Assembly: GCF_016863295.1 (NCBI RefSeq)
Contig: NZ_BOOP01000008.1
Span: 186,001 to 250,000 of the forward strand
Length of the DNA: 64,000 bases
Direction of reading: 5' to 3'
Source of the DNA: Planotetraspora phitsanulokensis
GTDB taxonomy: Bacteria > Actinomycetota > Actinomycetes > Streptosporangiales > Streptosporangiaceae
Position numbers and translations under genes: made by a program. The notes below the pieces were generated by a model. That model ran no database searches, had not been told where the DNA came from, and saw nothing but the letters and a program-made list of their open reading frames with translations. Of the stretch, positions 18,591 to 26,572 are shown piece by piece; position 1 is the stretch's first letter, and every line of letters begins with the position of its first letter.

Positions 18591-18663
18591 GCCCCCGTAG
18601 CCCAACGGCAGAGGCAAGCCCCTTAAAAGGGCTGCGTTGTGGGTTCGAGTCCCACCGGGGGCA
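18591..18663 (+). tRNA. Class I tRNA with anticodon UAA (nominal Leu, noncanonical)
   Basis: This 73-base gene folds as a full cloverleaf. The acceptor stem GCCCCCG/CGGGGGC has 7 pairs, and the D arm has three G-C pairs and a GG in the loop. The anticodon stem AGCCC/GGGCT encloses the loop CTTAAAA, giving anticodon UAA. The T arm GTGGG/CCCAC holds the standard loop TTCGAGT. The discriminator is A and CCA is not encoded. The anticodon would read UUA (Leu), yet the variable region is only 5 bases (GCGTT), whereas bacterial tRNA-Leu has a long variable arm. The charged amino acid is therefore uncertain. It has its own promoter and a terminator-like stem. Confidence 0.85.
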
Positions 18664-18685
18664 CAGACTCTGCCAAGCATGAGCA

Positions 18686-18717
18686 AGCCCGTGGCCAGTG
18701 AAGACCGGTCGCGGGCT
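18686..18717 (+). terminator. Stem-loop after the tRNA
   Basis: AGCCCGTGGCC (18686-18696) can pair with GGTCGCGGGCT (18707-18717) over 11 positions, including two G-T pairs, around a 10-base loop. It lies 22 bases after the tRNA and before the convergent epimerase-like gene, where a terminator is expected. Confidence 0.45.
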
Positions 18718-18742
18718 GATTCATGCGTGGCCGGGCTCGTGC

Positions 18743-19609
18743 TCAGGCGAAGTCCTCGGCATGGTCACGGACCCAATCGCCGAACGTGCGTGCGGGCCTG
18801 CCGGTGACCTTCTCCGCGGTGGGCACCGGACCGGACGCCACAGGCTCGGTCTTCCCGGCCTGCGAGCGCTCGGCCTGCTCACGCGCGTACTTCTCGAAGC
18901 CGGTGAGGAAACCGGCGTTCGCCGCCGCGAAGCCGCCTTGGGCCAGGTACATCTCCCGGGCCTGGGCCGGGGTCACGACCTCGAGCCGGACGTCCTGGCC
19001 TATGGCCTCGGCGATGGCGCGGACCTGGTCGCGCCGGCTGATGAATTCGGGGCCGTTCACGGTGTAGGCGGCGCTCTGGTGCCCGTCCTCCAGGAGGGCG
19101 GCCGTGGCGACGTCGGCGATGTCCCGCTCGTGCACCGGGTGCCAGGACAGGTCGGGGAACGGATCGCGGACGACTCGCTCCGCCCGGATGGACGGTCCCC
19201 ACAGCCACAGCTTGTTCAGCATGAACTCGCCGGGCCGTACGTGGGTCCACTCCATGCCGGAGGCCTCCACGGCTCGTTCCACGGGCAGATGAACGCCGGT
19301 GTCGCGGCCGGCGGTCACCGCGCCCGACGACATGACGACCACACGGCGGACCCCTGCCTCCTCGGCCAGGTCGGCCACCTCGGACGCGGTCGCGGCGAAG
19401 GGGAACAGATGCATCCTTTCCACGCCCACCAGCGCCTGACGCAGGCTTTCCGGCCGCGACAGGTCACCCTCGACCACTTCGACGTCCTGGGGGAGGGAGG
19501 CCTGGCTGGGGTTCCTGCACAGTGCCCGTACGGCGGCTCCCGCCTCGAGGAGTCGCTCCACGACGATCCGGCCCACGTTTCCGGTCGCGCCGGTAACCAG
19601 AATTCGCAT
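18743..19609 (-). CDS. NAD(P)H-binding NmrA/SDR-type protein
   Basis: A 288-residue atypical short-chain dehydrogenase. The N-terminal dinucleotide motif is ILVTGATGNVGRIVVERLLE, followed by EGDLSRPESL and VVVMSSGAV, as in NmrA-like and quinone-oxidoreductase-2-like proteins. The usual YxxxK catalytic pair is not obvious. The C-terminal part contains HPVHERDIADVATAALL. It is divergent from the RHH/Clp-N gene across a 62-base gap holding a perfect palindrome, so the two may share control. The substrate is unknown. Confidence 0.78.
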   Translation of the reverse strand: MRILVTGATGNVGRIVVERLLEAGAAVRALCRNPSQASLPQDVEVVEGDLSRPESLRQALVGVERMHLFPFAATASEVADLAEEAGVRRVVVMSSGAVTAGRDTGVHLPVERAVEASGMEWTHVRPGEFMLNKLWLWGPSIRAERVVRDPFPDLSWHPVHERDIADVATAALLEDGHQSAAYTVNGPEFISRRDQVRAIAEAIGQDVRLEVVTPAQAREMYLAQGGFAAANAGFLTGFEKYAREQAERSQAGKTEPVASGPVPTAEKVTGRPARTFGDWVRDHAEDFA

Positions 19610-19643
19610 CTCTCCATGATCGGCTGCAGCAGGGGCTAGCCAT

Positions 19644-19662
19644 ATAACCCCTTAGGGGTTAT
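19644..19662. promoter_or_regulatory. Perfect 19-base palindrome between divergent genes
   Basis: ATAACCCCTTAGGGGTTAT has two 9-base arms around one T. It lies 9 bases before the ATG of the RHH/Clp-N gene, overlaps its likely -10 region (TATACA, 19660-19665), and is 35 bases from the start of the divergent NmrA-type gene. It is a strong operator candidate for the RHH domain encoded downstream. Confidence 0.75.
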
Positions 19663-19671
19663 ACAAGGGGT

Positions 19672-20499
19672 ATGCCGAAAATCAACGTGTACCTGCCCGA
19701 CGAGCTGGCCGAGGCGGTCAAGGAGGCGGGCCTGCCGGTCTCCGCCGTCTGCCAGCGGGCACTGGAACAGGCCGTACGCCGCGTGACCGCCATCAGGGAG
19801 GCCGTCGTGGGAGAGTTGGAGCTCGACGATCCCGCAGGCAGGCTGGCGCACTTCACCGCGCGCACCCGGGCCGTCTTCAAGCTCGCGCTGGAGAAGGCGC
19901 GAGAGCGGGGAGCCGCCGCCATCGGGACGGAGGACCTGCTCGCCGCAATGCTCGCCGAGGGGACCAACCTGGCTCTCCACGTTCTCCGCGCCATGGAGAT
20001 CGAACCGGAGATGGTCGCGCGTGACCTCGCCCGGCGGCTTCCAGAAGGGCACGAGGCCACCGGGGACGGCGTCCGCCGGTTCAGCGGCCCCGCGGCCAAC
20101 GCGCTCGAGTTCGCCGTCACGGAGGCGCAGACACTCGGTCACAACTACATCGGCTGCGAGCACCTGCTGCTCGGGCTCGTGGCCGAGCCCGACGGCACGG
20201 CCGGGCAGGTCCTCCGTGCGAGCGGCGCCGAGCCCCGGCTCACCCGCCGTGCCGTCGTCGCCGCCCTCGCCGGGTACGTCCACCTCCGGGCCGAGGCGCA
20301 GGGCCGGGCACAGGACCAGGCGCAGGGTCAGCCGCAAGGCGGGGAGGCGGCGGGTCAGCCGGCCCCGGTGGCGGGCGCGCTGACGCAGGAGGGCATGGTC
20401 GCGCGGATCGGCGAGCTCGTCCGTCTCGAGCTGAGGCCACTGGCCGAGCGCATCGAACGGCTCGAGCGGCACGCGGGCATCACCGGACCGGCCGCCTGA
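19672..20499 (+). CDS. Ribbon-helix-helix / Clp N-domain fusion protein
   Basis: A 275-residue protein of unusual build. Residues 1-45 look like a ribbon-helix-helix DNA-binding domain (MPKINVYLPDELAEAVKEAG). Two Clp N-terminal repeats follow, at about 60-110 (ARERGAAAIGTEDLLAAMLAE) and 125-180 (LGHNYIGCEHLLLGLV). Clp N domains bind substrates or adaptors of ClpC/ClpA unfoldases. A Gln/Ala-rich linker and a C-terminal coiled-coil segment (RLELRPLAERIERLERHAG) end the protein. No ATPase domain is present. The mRNA is probably leaderless. It is followed one base later by the asparaginase-fold gene. Confidence 0.8.
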   Translation: MPKINVYLPDELAEAVKEAGLPVSAVCQRALEQAVRRVTAIREAVVGELELDDPAGRLAHFTARTRAVFKLALEKARERGAAAIGTEDLLAAMLAEGTNLALHVLRAMEIEPEMVARDLARRLPEGHEATGDGVRRFSGPAANALEFAVTEAQTLGHNYIGCEHLLLGLVAEPDGTAGQVLRASGAEPRLTRRAVVAALAGYVHLRAEAQGRAQDQAQGQPQGGEAAGQPAPVAGALTQEGMVARIGELVRLELRPLAERIERLERHAGITGPAA

Positions 20500-20500
20500 C

Positions 20501-21478
20501 ATGGCACGTGTGTTGCTGCTCGCGACGGGCGACATGATCGCCTACTCGTCGGGCCCGGGCCGTCCTGGCGTGGTGTCCGGAGCGGATCTGCTGCGGACCG
20601 TGCCCGCCCGCGTGCGGCCCGCCGAGGTCGAGGTCGAGGTCGAGGACTTCATGGCCCCGCCCAGCTGGGACATGTCGCCCTCGATCATGCTCGCCCTGGC
20701 CCGGCGGGTCCGGTCGGCCATCCTGGATGAGGAGTTCGACGGCGTCGTGGTCACGCACGGCGTCGACACGATGGAGGACACCGCCTACCTCACCGATCTC
20801 CTCGCGGGACCCGCCTCACGCCGGGGCGCGATCGTGCTGACCGGAGCCGTGCGCCCTCTCGACGACCCGTCCACCGACGGGCCGGGCAATCTCGCAGCCG
20901 CTTTGGCGGCCGCCGCGGACCCGGCACTGCGCGGGGCAGGGGCGGTCGTCTGCCTCGACGACCGGCTGCACGCGGCGCGATGGGTCACCATGATCGACGC
21001 CGCCGGTCGTCCGGCGTTCACCTCCGCGCCGTCCTCTCCCGTGTTCCGCGTGGAGGAGAGCCGGATCCGGCCGCTCGCCACGCCTCCGCCGAGGCCGCCC
21101 GACCCGGAGGGGGAGCCCGAATCGCACGTCCCTTTGATCAAGACTTATCCGGACATCGAGCCGGCGCTGCTCACGGCCGTCGTCGACGCGGGCGCGCGCG
21201 GGATCGTGCTGGAGGGCACCGGCGCGGGAAACGTCCCGGTCACGTTGTTCACCGCGATCGCCGAGCTGTCGGAGTGGGACATCCCGGTGGTCGTCGCGTC
21301 ACGGTGTCACACGTCCGGCGCGCCGCTCGACACCCTGCCGTTCGGACTGGGGCTGGCCGCGAAAGCGGGTGCGATCGGTGCCCGGGGACTCGCCCCCGTC
21401 AAGGCGCGCGCCGCTCTGATGGTGGCTCTGGGATCGGGCGGCCGGGACGCCGTGCGCGAGTGGTTCGCCAGGGTGTGA
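20501..21478 (+). CDS. Asparaginase-fold protein lacking both catalytic threonines
   Basis: A 325-residue protein with the type I/II asparaginase fold. The N-terminal motif, normally ATGGTIA, reads ATGDMIA (residues 8-14), so the nucleophilic Thr is Met12. The second motif, normally THGTDTMEET, reads THGVDTMEDT (85-94), so the second catalytic Thr is Val88, while Asp89 is kept. LTGAVRPLDDPSTDGPGNL and VLEGTGAGNVP are standard fold motifs. Both nucleophile positions are changed, so ordinary asparaginase activity is unlikely; it may bind amino acids or act on another substrate. It follows the RHH/Clp-N gene with one base between and is probably co-transcribed. Confidence 0.8.
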   Translation: MARVLLLATGDMIAYSSGPGRPGVVSGADLLRTVPARVRPAEVEVEVEDFMAPPSWDMSPSIMLALARRVRSAILDEEFDGVVVTHGVDTMEDTAYLTDLLAGPASRRGAIVLTGAVRPLDDPSTDGPGNLAAALAAAADPALRGAGAVVCLDDRLHAARWVTMIDAAGRPAFTSAPSSPVFRVEESRIRPLATPPPRPPDPEGEPESHVPLIKTYPDIEPALLTAVVDAGARGIVLEGTGAGNVPVTLFTAIAELSEWDIPVVVASRCHTSGAPLDTLPFGLGLAAKAGAIGARGLAPVKARAALMVALGSGGRDAVREWFARV

Positions 21479-22954
21479 CCCGTCGGGCCCGGCGGCGCGT
21501 GCGGAGATCGTCGCGTGGATCGGTTCGCCGGTCGCGGTGGGCGGCTTCGCCGGCGGCAACCGGAGGACGAAGCGCGCGCCGCCCGCGGGCGCGTCCGTCA
21601 CCCGCAGCGTGCCCCCGTGCGCGGTCGCGATCTCATGCGCGATGGCGAGCCCCAGGCCGGAGCCTCCGTGGTCGCGGCTGCGGGCGCTGTCCAGCCGGGT
21701 GAAGCGCTCGAAGATCCGCTCCCGCTCCGTGGGCGGGATCCCGTTGCCGTCGTCGCTGACGGACAGTTCGGCGCCGGCGCCGCCCCGCCGCACCTCGACC
21801 TGTACGGCGTGTACGGCATGCCGTTGCGCGTTGTCGAGCAGGTTGGCGACCAACCGGCTGAGCTGAGCCGGCACGCCGTCGACCATCACGCCCCGTTCGA
21901 GCCGCAGATCCACGGCGACGCGCCCGGGCCGGTGGGCGACCTGGTCCTCGACGATCGAGGCCAGATCGACGGGCCGCTGCTCCTCCGGCGCGTTCGCCCC
22001 GAGCTTCGCGAGCAGCAGGAGGTCGGAGATGATCATCTGGAGCCGGTCGACATCGGTCAGCGTCCGCCGGAGCACGTCGGGCAGGTCGGTCTGGCCCGGA
22101 TGCAGCTGAGCCTCCTCGAGTTCCGCCCGCAGTCCCGCGAGCGGGGTGCGCAGCTCGTGCGCGGCGTCGGCCGCGAACTGCCGCTGCCGCAGCAGAGCGT
22201 TCTCGGTCGCGTGGTTGGCCTCCTCGATACGCGCCAGCGTGTTGTTCACGGTCCTGGCCAGGCGGCCGATCTCGTCGTACACCGAGGGCTCGGCGACCCT
22301 GCTGCCGACATGCCGCACGTTGATCGAGGCCAGTTGGGCGCGGATGTTCTCGACCGGCCGGAGCGTGCGACCGGCGACCTTCCAGGTGCCCCAGCCCGTG
22401 AGCAGGACGAGGCCGAACACCTCCACCGCGAACAGCCAGTCGAACGGCCCGCCTGTCAGCAGCCCCGCGGTCGGCCTGCCCGCGTAGACCACGGGCGAGT
22501 TCTCCGCCTCCGACACGCGCAGCGCGGAGAGCCTGACGCAGTTTCCGTCGCCGTGGGTCGGGCAGGACCGCACGTCCATCTGCGGACGACCGGGATGCGG
22601 CCGGATGCCGCTCATCGGCGGCAGGCCGCGGGCCTCCGGCGACGCCGCGATGACCTGACGGTCCGGTGTCACGACCTGGACCAATGTGATGCCGGGAACG
22701 CGCGGAATGATCGGGTCGCCCAGCCGTCCGGCACGGACGGCCTCGGCCGTCGCGGTGGACTGGTGGCGCGCGTCGAGCCAGACGGTGTCCCTGAAGGCAT
22801 GCTGGGCCAGCGAACCCGCCAGCAATCCCGTGGGCGCCAACAGCACCAACGCCAGGATGGTGACCAGAACGGTTATCCGGCCGCGGATCGACCGGGGGCG
22901 CAGTCGCGCCAGAGGTGACCGTTCAGCTTCGTATAAAGAAACAGAGCTGTGCAC
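21299..22954 (-). CDS. Sensor histidine kinase (orphan)
   Basis: A 551-residue membrane histidine kinase. Membrane helices are at about 29-50 and 172-190, flanking an outer sensor domain of about 120 residues. A HAMP domain follows, then the H-box AADAAHELRTPLAGL with the phospho-acceptor His near 266. The ATP-binding boxes are LVANLLDNAQRHA, VSDDGNGIPPTERERIFERF and GGSGLGLAIAHEI. The GTG at 22954 has GAGGAGG 5 bases upstream. No response regulator is adjacent. The last 60 codons or so run antisense into the asparaginase-fold gene (180-base overlap), so the C-terminal tail is low complexity. Confidence 0.88.
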   Translation of the reverse strand: MHSSVSLYEAERSPLARLRPRSIRGRITVLVTILALVLLAPTGLLAGSLAQHAFRDTVWLDARHQSTATAEAVRAGRLGDPIIPRVPGITLVQVVTPDRQVIAASPEARGLPPMSGIRPHPGRPQMDVRSCPTHGDGNCVRLSALRVSEAENSPVVYAGRPTAGLLTGGPFDWLFAVEVFGLVLLTGWGTWKVAGRTLRPVENIRAQLASINVRHVGSRVAEPSVYDEIGRLARTVNNTLARIEEANHATENALLRQRQFAADAAHELRTPLAGLRAELEEAQLHPGQTDLPDVLRRTLTDVDRLQMIISDLLLLAKLGANAPEEQRPVDLASIVEDQVAHRPGRVAVDLRLERGVMVDGVPAQLSRLVANLLDNAQRHAVHAVQVEVRRGGAGAELSVSDDGNGIPPTERERIFERFTRLDSARSRDHGGSGLGLAIAHEIATAHGGTLRVTDAPAGGARFVLRLPPAKPPTATGEPIHATISARAAGPDGSHPGEPLAHGVPAARSQSHHQSGARLDGGESPGTDRTRFRGQPQSERQGVERRAGRVTP

Positions 22955-23422
22955 CGCGTCCTCCTCACACGTGTGCGCGTCCCCTCGAGATGTCCGGGGT
23001 CGCTCAGGTGGTGAGGGTTGTCGGCCGTGGGCCCGACTCGGCCGATCGCGCGGGCGATCGGATCGCGCTCCGTGGCCATGGATCCGTTTTCGGGACGAGC
23101 CCGATGCACAACACCGTACACCCAAACTTGAAGCACTTAATTAAAAGAACCATCCCAGTTTGTTGGCGCGCCCATGCCCGGCGAGGCTTCCCGGGTAACC
23201 CGAGGGTTCATATGGCGCGATGGACGAACACGCGGTGATTCGCCTGGGGCGATGAAAAGGTCGCGCAGATTCGCCCGGCGTGGCGGGGAACTCGCGCCGG
23301 GGGCTGATCGTTGCAGACGTTGGCGGAGCGTCGAGTCCCTTGTGGGCACGGCGCTTCGTGGGCACCATCCCGAATAAGCCGCGCAAAGAGGCTGAGCAGC
23401 GAGTCGCGTCCCGGAGGCAGCG
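22955..23422. other. 468-base intergenic region, divergent promoters
   Basis: I see no gene here. The middle (about 23130-23160) is an AT-rich island with TTAATTAA, unusual for this sequence, and probably holds the kinase promoter. CGGGTAACCCG at about 23192 is a small palindrome. The right end provides GGAGG before the Bax-inhibitor gene. Short open frames across it have no ribosome sites or recognisable domains. Confidence 0.5.
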
Positions 23423-24208
23423 ATGGAGAGCAGAAACCCGATATTCAGCCGGCGTGGGTCGACCGGTCAGCAGCAGTGGACCACGGCGACCCCGAGCGTG
23501 CAGCAGCTCGACGCCATGTACGGCGCGCCGTCGTACGCTCCGCCGACGTCGCGTTCGATGACCATCGACGACGTCGTGGTGCGCGGCTTCATGACGCTCG
23601 GCTCGCTGGTCGTCGCGGCGGCTGTGTCGTGGTACCTGAACTTCGGCCCCGGGATCGCCATCCCGGCGATGCTGGTCGGCCTGGTCCTCGGCCTGGTCGT
23701 CTCGTTCAAGCAGAGCACCAACCCCGCGCTCATCCTCGGCTACGCGGTCTGCTACGGCATCGCGATCGGCTGGATCAGCCACGCCTACGAGGACCGTTTC
23801 AACGGCATCGTCCTTCAGGCCGTGCTCGGCACCATGGTGGCCTTCGGAGGCACACTGGCCGTCTACGCCCTGAAGATCTTCCGGCCCACGCCCAAGTTCA
23901 CCAAGTTCGTCATCGCGGCCGGTTTCGCGTTCGTGGGCCTCGCCCTGCTGAACCTGGTCGCGGGCTTCTTCGTGGACGGGGGCCTGGGCCTTCGCACCGA
24001 CAGCCCGATCGGCTGGCTCTTCAGCATCGCCGCGATCCTGCTCGGCTGCTTCTTCCTGCTCCTCGACTTCGACCAGATCGAGAGCGGCGTCCGGGCCGGC
24101 CTCCCCGAGCGGTACTCCTGGCTGATGGCCTTCGGCCTCACGCTGAGCCTCGTCTGGCTCTACCTGGAGATTCTTCGCTTCATCAGCTATTTCACAAACA
24201 ACGACTAG
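23423..24208 (+). CDS. Bax inhibitor-1/YccA family membrane protein
   Basis: A 261-residue multi-pass membrane protein. The first 50 residues are a cytoplasmic Gln/Ser/Pro-rich segment with SRSMTIDDVVVRGFMTLGSL leading into the first helix, as in actinobacterial Bax1-I proteins. Seven hydrophobic segments follow, ending with LLLDFDQIESGVRAGLPERY and a last helix. The conserved acidic residues of this last stretch are those linked to pH-dependent calcium leak in BsYetJ. The ATG is preceded by GGAGG. A strong terminator follows 12 bases after the stop. Confidence 0.9.
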   Translation: MESRNPIFSRRGSTGQQQWTTATPSVQQLDAMYGAPSYAPPTSRSMTIDDVVVRGFMTLGSLVVAAAVSWYLNFGPGIAIPAMLVGLVLGLVVSFKQSTNPALILGYAVCYGIAIGWISHAYEDRFNGIVLQAVLGTMVAFGGTLAVYALKIFRPTPKFTKFVIAAGFAFVGLALLNLVAGFFVDGGLGLRTDSPIGWLFSIAAILLGCFFLLLDFDQIESGVRAGLPERYSWLMAFGLTLSLVWLYLEILRFISYFTNND

Positions 24209-24220
24209 CCTGGCATGAGA

Positions 24221-24254
24221 AAAGGGCGCTCTTCTTTCCCGAAGAGCGCCCTTT
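24221..24254 (+). terminator. Strong stem-loop terminator
   Basis: AAAGGGCGCTCTTC and GAAGAGCGCCCTTT form a perfect 14 bp stem with the 6-base loop TTTCCC, followed by CCTTGT. It is the clearest intrinsic terminator in the window and ends the Bax-inhibitor transcript. Confidence 0.85.
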
Positions 24255-24396
24255 CCTTGTCCGATACCAGCGTGCGCCGTCACGGTGCAAAACTTTCGAT
24301 CAACAATCTGTAACAAGTTGATGTCTACGGGGGGGTTGTCAAGCACGGGCTGGTGATGCACTGTGACACAAAGCAGCCCGATCCGTGGAGGTGCCC

Positions 24397-24615
24397 ATGT
24401 CGTTGAACCACTCACCGGAGACACAGACAAAGCTGATCGCACGCGTCCCCTCCATCACCGGACGCGAACTCCCCGAGTGGTTCCAAGCCATCGACAACGG
24501 TCCGTCGTTCCTCAGATGTGATGAGCGGGCCGCCTGGCTCGCCTCCGAACACGGGCTGAGCCACGGCTACGCCGCAGCGATCGTCCTGGAGCACGAGCGC
24601 CGGCGTCGCTTCTAG
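24397..24615 (+). CDS. DUF4287-like small protein
   Basis: A 72-residue protein of the DUF4287 type. It opens MSLNHSPETQTKLIARVP and contains TGRELPEWFQAIDNGPSF and the closing motif LASEHGLSHGYAAAIVLEH, which marks this family. The ATG at 24397 has GGAGG at 24387-24391, 5 bases upstream; an in-frame GTG at 24385 lies before that site. The function is unknown. Confidence 0.8.
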   Translation: MSLNHSPETQTKLIARVPSITGRELPEWFQAIDNGPSFLRCDERAAWLASEHGLSHGYAAAIVLEHERRRRF

Positions 24616-24674
24616 GAAGCAGCCGAACCGATCCTTGCGCCCGCACCGACCGGTGTGGGCGCATCATTGTCCTC

Positions 24675-25085
24675 ATGGATCTCGATGAGGCACGCGCGTT
24701 CGTGAAGGACAACCACCGCGCGGTCATGCTCACCTGGCACGCCGACGGCCGCCCCCAGACCTCACCGGTCACCGTGGGGCTCGACGAGGACGGGTACCTC
24801 GTCGTCAGCAGCCGCGAAACCGCGGTGAAAACCCGCAACTCCCGCAAGAATCCCCAGGTCCTCCTCACGGTGATGAGTGACGCCTTCTACGGCCCCTGGG
24901 TCCAGATCGAGGGAACCGCGACGGTCGTGCCGCTGCCGGAGGCCATGGACGGCCTCGTCGCCTACTACCGGGGCATCAGCGGCGAGCATCCGGACTGGGA
25001 CGACTACCGCGACGCGATGGTGCGGGAACGGCGGGTCCTCATCCGGATCGAGCCCACCAAGGCCGGCCCCGACCACCACGGCTGA
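24675..25085 (+). CDS. PPOX-class (F420/FMN-dependent) split-barrel oxidoreductase
   Basis: A 136-residue split beta-barrel flavin/F420-binding protein. The pattern VMLTWHADGRPQTSPVTVGL followed by YLVVSSRETAVKTRNSRKNP is typical of actinobacterial PPOX-class F420-dependent enzymes. The tail VRERRVLIRIEPTKA also fits. It would reduce a small molecule with F420H2 or bind FMN; the substrate cannot be told. The ATG has no ribosome site, so the mRNA may be leaderless. Confidence 0.82.
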   Translation: MDLDEARAFVKDNHRAVMLTWHADGRPQTSPVTVGLDEDGYLVVSSRETAVKTRNSRKNPQVLLTVMSDAFYGPWVQIEGTATVVPLPEAMDGLVAYYRGISGEHPDWDDYRDAMVRERRVLIRIEPTKAGPDHHG

Positions 25086-25201
25086 GCCGCGGTTTCGCGG
25101 GGGATCCCGGAAGGCTCCGGGATCCCCACAGCGGCTCCGGCCGACCTCACGGCGTCTTCGACCGGCCGCAGGCCGGCGGCGCTGAGGTCGTCCAGGTCTT
25201 C

Positions 25202-26422
25202 CTAGGCCAGACGCTCCAGGACCATCGCCATGCCCTGGCCGCCGCCGACGCACATCGTCTCGAGGCCGAGCGACTTGTCGTGGAAGCGCAGGCTGTTGAT
25301 GAGCGTCGAGGTGATGCGCGCACCGGTCATGCCGAAGGGGTGACCCACGGCGATCGCGCCGCCGTTCACGTTGAGCCGGTCGAGCTCGATGCCCAGCTCC
25401 TGGTAGGAGGGGATCACCTGGGCGGCGAAGGCCTCGTTGATCTCCACGAGGTCGATGTCGCCGATGGCCATCCCCGCGCGGCCGAGGGCCTGCCGGGAGG
25501 CCTCGACCGGCCCGAGCCCCATGATCTCCGGCGACAGCCCGGTCACGCCGGTCGAGACGATCCGCGCCAGCGGCGTGATCCCCAGCTCGGCCGCCTTGGT
25601 GTCGCTCATCACGATCACCGCGGCCGCGCCGTCGTTGAGGGGGCAGCAGTTGCCCGCCGTCACCGTGCCGTCGGGCCGGAAGACCGGCTTGAGCTGCGAG
25701 ACGGCCTCGTAGGTCGTGCCCGCACGCGGGCCGTCGTCCTTGCTCACCACGGTGCCGTCGGGCAGGGTGACCGGGGTGATGTCGCTCTCCCAGAACCCGT
25801 TGGCGAGGGCCTTCTCCGCCAGGTTCTGCGACCGCACGCCGAACTCGTCCTGTTCGCGACGGGAGATGCCCCGCAGCCCCGCGACGTTCTCCGCGGTCTG
25901 GCCCATCGCGATGTAGACGTCCGGGATCGCGCCGTCCTCGCGGGGGTCGTGCCAGACCGGGCCGCCGCCCTCGGCGGCCGTGTCCGTGCGGGCCTTGCCG
26001 TCCAGGAAGAGGGGGTTCGTGGTGCCGGGGAGGGAGTCCGAGCTGCCCGAGGCGAACCGGGAGACCGTCTCGACGCCGGCGGAGATGAAGACGTCGCCCT
26101 CGCCGGCCTTGATGGCGTGGAACGCCATCCGGGTGGTCTGCAGCGACGACGAGCAGTAGCGGGTGACCGTGGTGCCGGGCACGCCGTCGAGGCCGAGGAG
26201 CACCGAGACCACCCGGCCCATGTTGAAGCCCTGCTCGCCGCCGGGCAGGCCGCAGCCCAGCATGAGGTCGTCCACGTCGTTCGGGTCGAGCTGCGGCACC
26301 TTGGCGAGGGCGGCCTTGACGATCTGAACCGTCAGGTCGTCGGGCCGGATGTCCTTCAAAGATCCCTTGAAGGCGCGGCCGATCGGTGACCGCGCGGTTG
26401 CCACGATGACTGCCTCAGGCAT
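25202..26422 (-). CDS. Acetyl-CoA C-acyltransferase (thiolase, FadA3-like)
   Basis: A 406-residue thiolase for fatty acid beta-oxidation or acetoacetyl-CoA metabolism. The nucleophilic Cys is in VTRYCSSSLQTT (about residue 90). The second active-site motifs are EINEAFAAQVIPS, NGGAIAVGHPFGMTGAR with the catalytic His, and MCVGGGQGMAMVLE with the general-base Cys. Its position before an SGNH hydrolase and cbs matches fadA3 (Rv1074c) in M. tuberculosis. Confidence 0.93.
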   Translation of the reverse strand: MPEAVIVATARSPIGRAFKGSLKDIRPDDLTVQIVKAALAKVPQLDPNDVDDLMLGCGLPGGEQGFNMGRVVSVLLGLDGVPGTTVTRYCSSSLQTTRMAFHAIKAGEGDVFISAGVETVSRFASGSSDSLPGTTNPLFLDGKARTDTAAEGGGPVWHDPREDGAIPDVYIAMGQTAENVAGLRGISRREQDEFGVRSQNLAEKALANGFWESDITPVTLPDGTVVSKDDGPRAGTTYEAVSQLKPVFRPDGTVTAGNCCPLNDGAAAVIVMSDTKAAELGITPLARIVSTGVTGLSPEIMGLGPVEASRQALGRAGMAIGDIDLVEINEAFAAQVIPSYQELGIELDRLNVNGGAIAVGHPFGMTGARITSTLINSLRFHDKSLGLETMCVGGGQGMAMVLERLA

Positions 26423-26572
26423 GTGACTCTCCCTGTTTCTCCGGCCACCGCACTCAGCGTTCGGGCGGCCCTCCTCCGCAGGAGGTTACCTCCCGGTACG
26501 GCTTCCGCCACGCCCTGGGGCCACGCGAACAGAACTTTGTACCGGAGGAGCGAGACGTGCCGTGGACACTGG

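Noticed and set aside
18591-18663. A stop-codon suppressor tRNA
   Set aside because: The anticodon UAA reads UUA codons. A UAA-stop suppressor would need anticodon UUA, so this is not a suppressor.
18591-18663. An initiator tRNA
   Set aside because: The first pair is G1-C72 and the anticodon stem lacks the GGG/CCC run in initiator orientation, so initiator features are missing.
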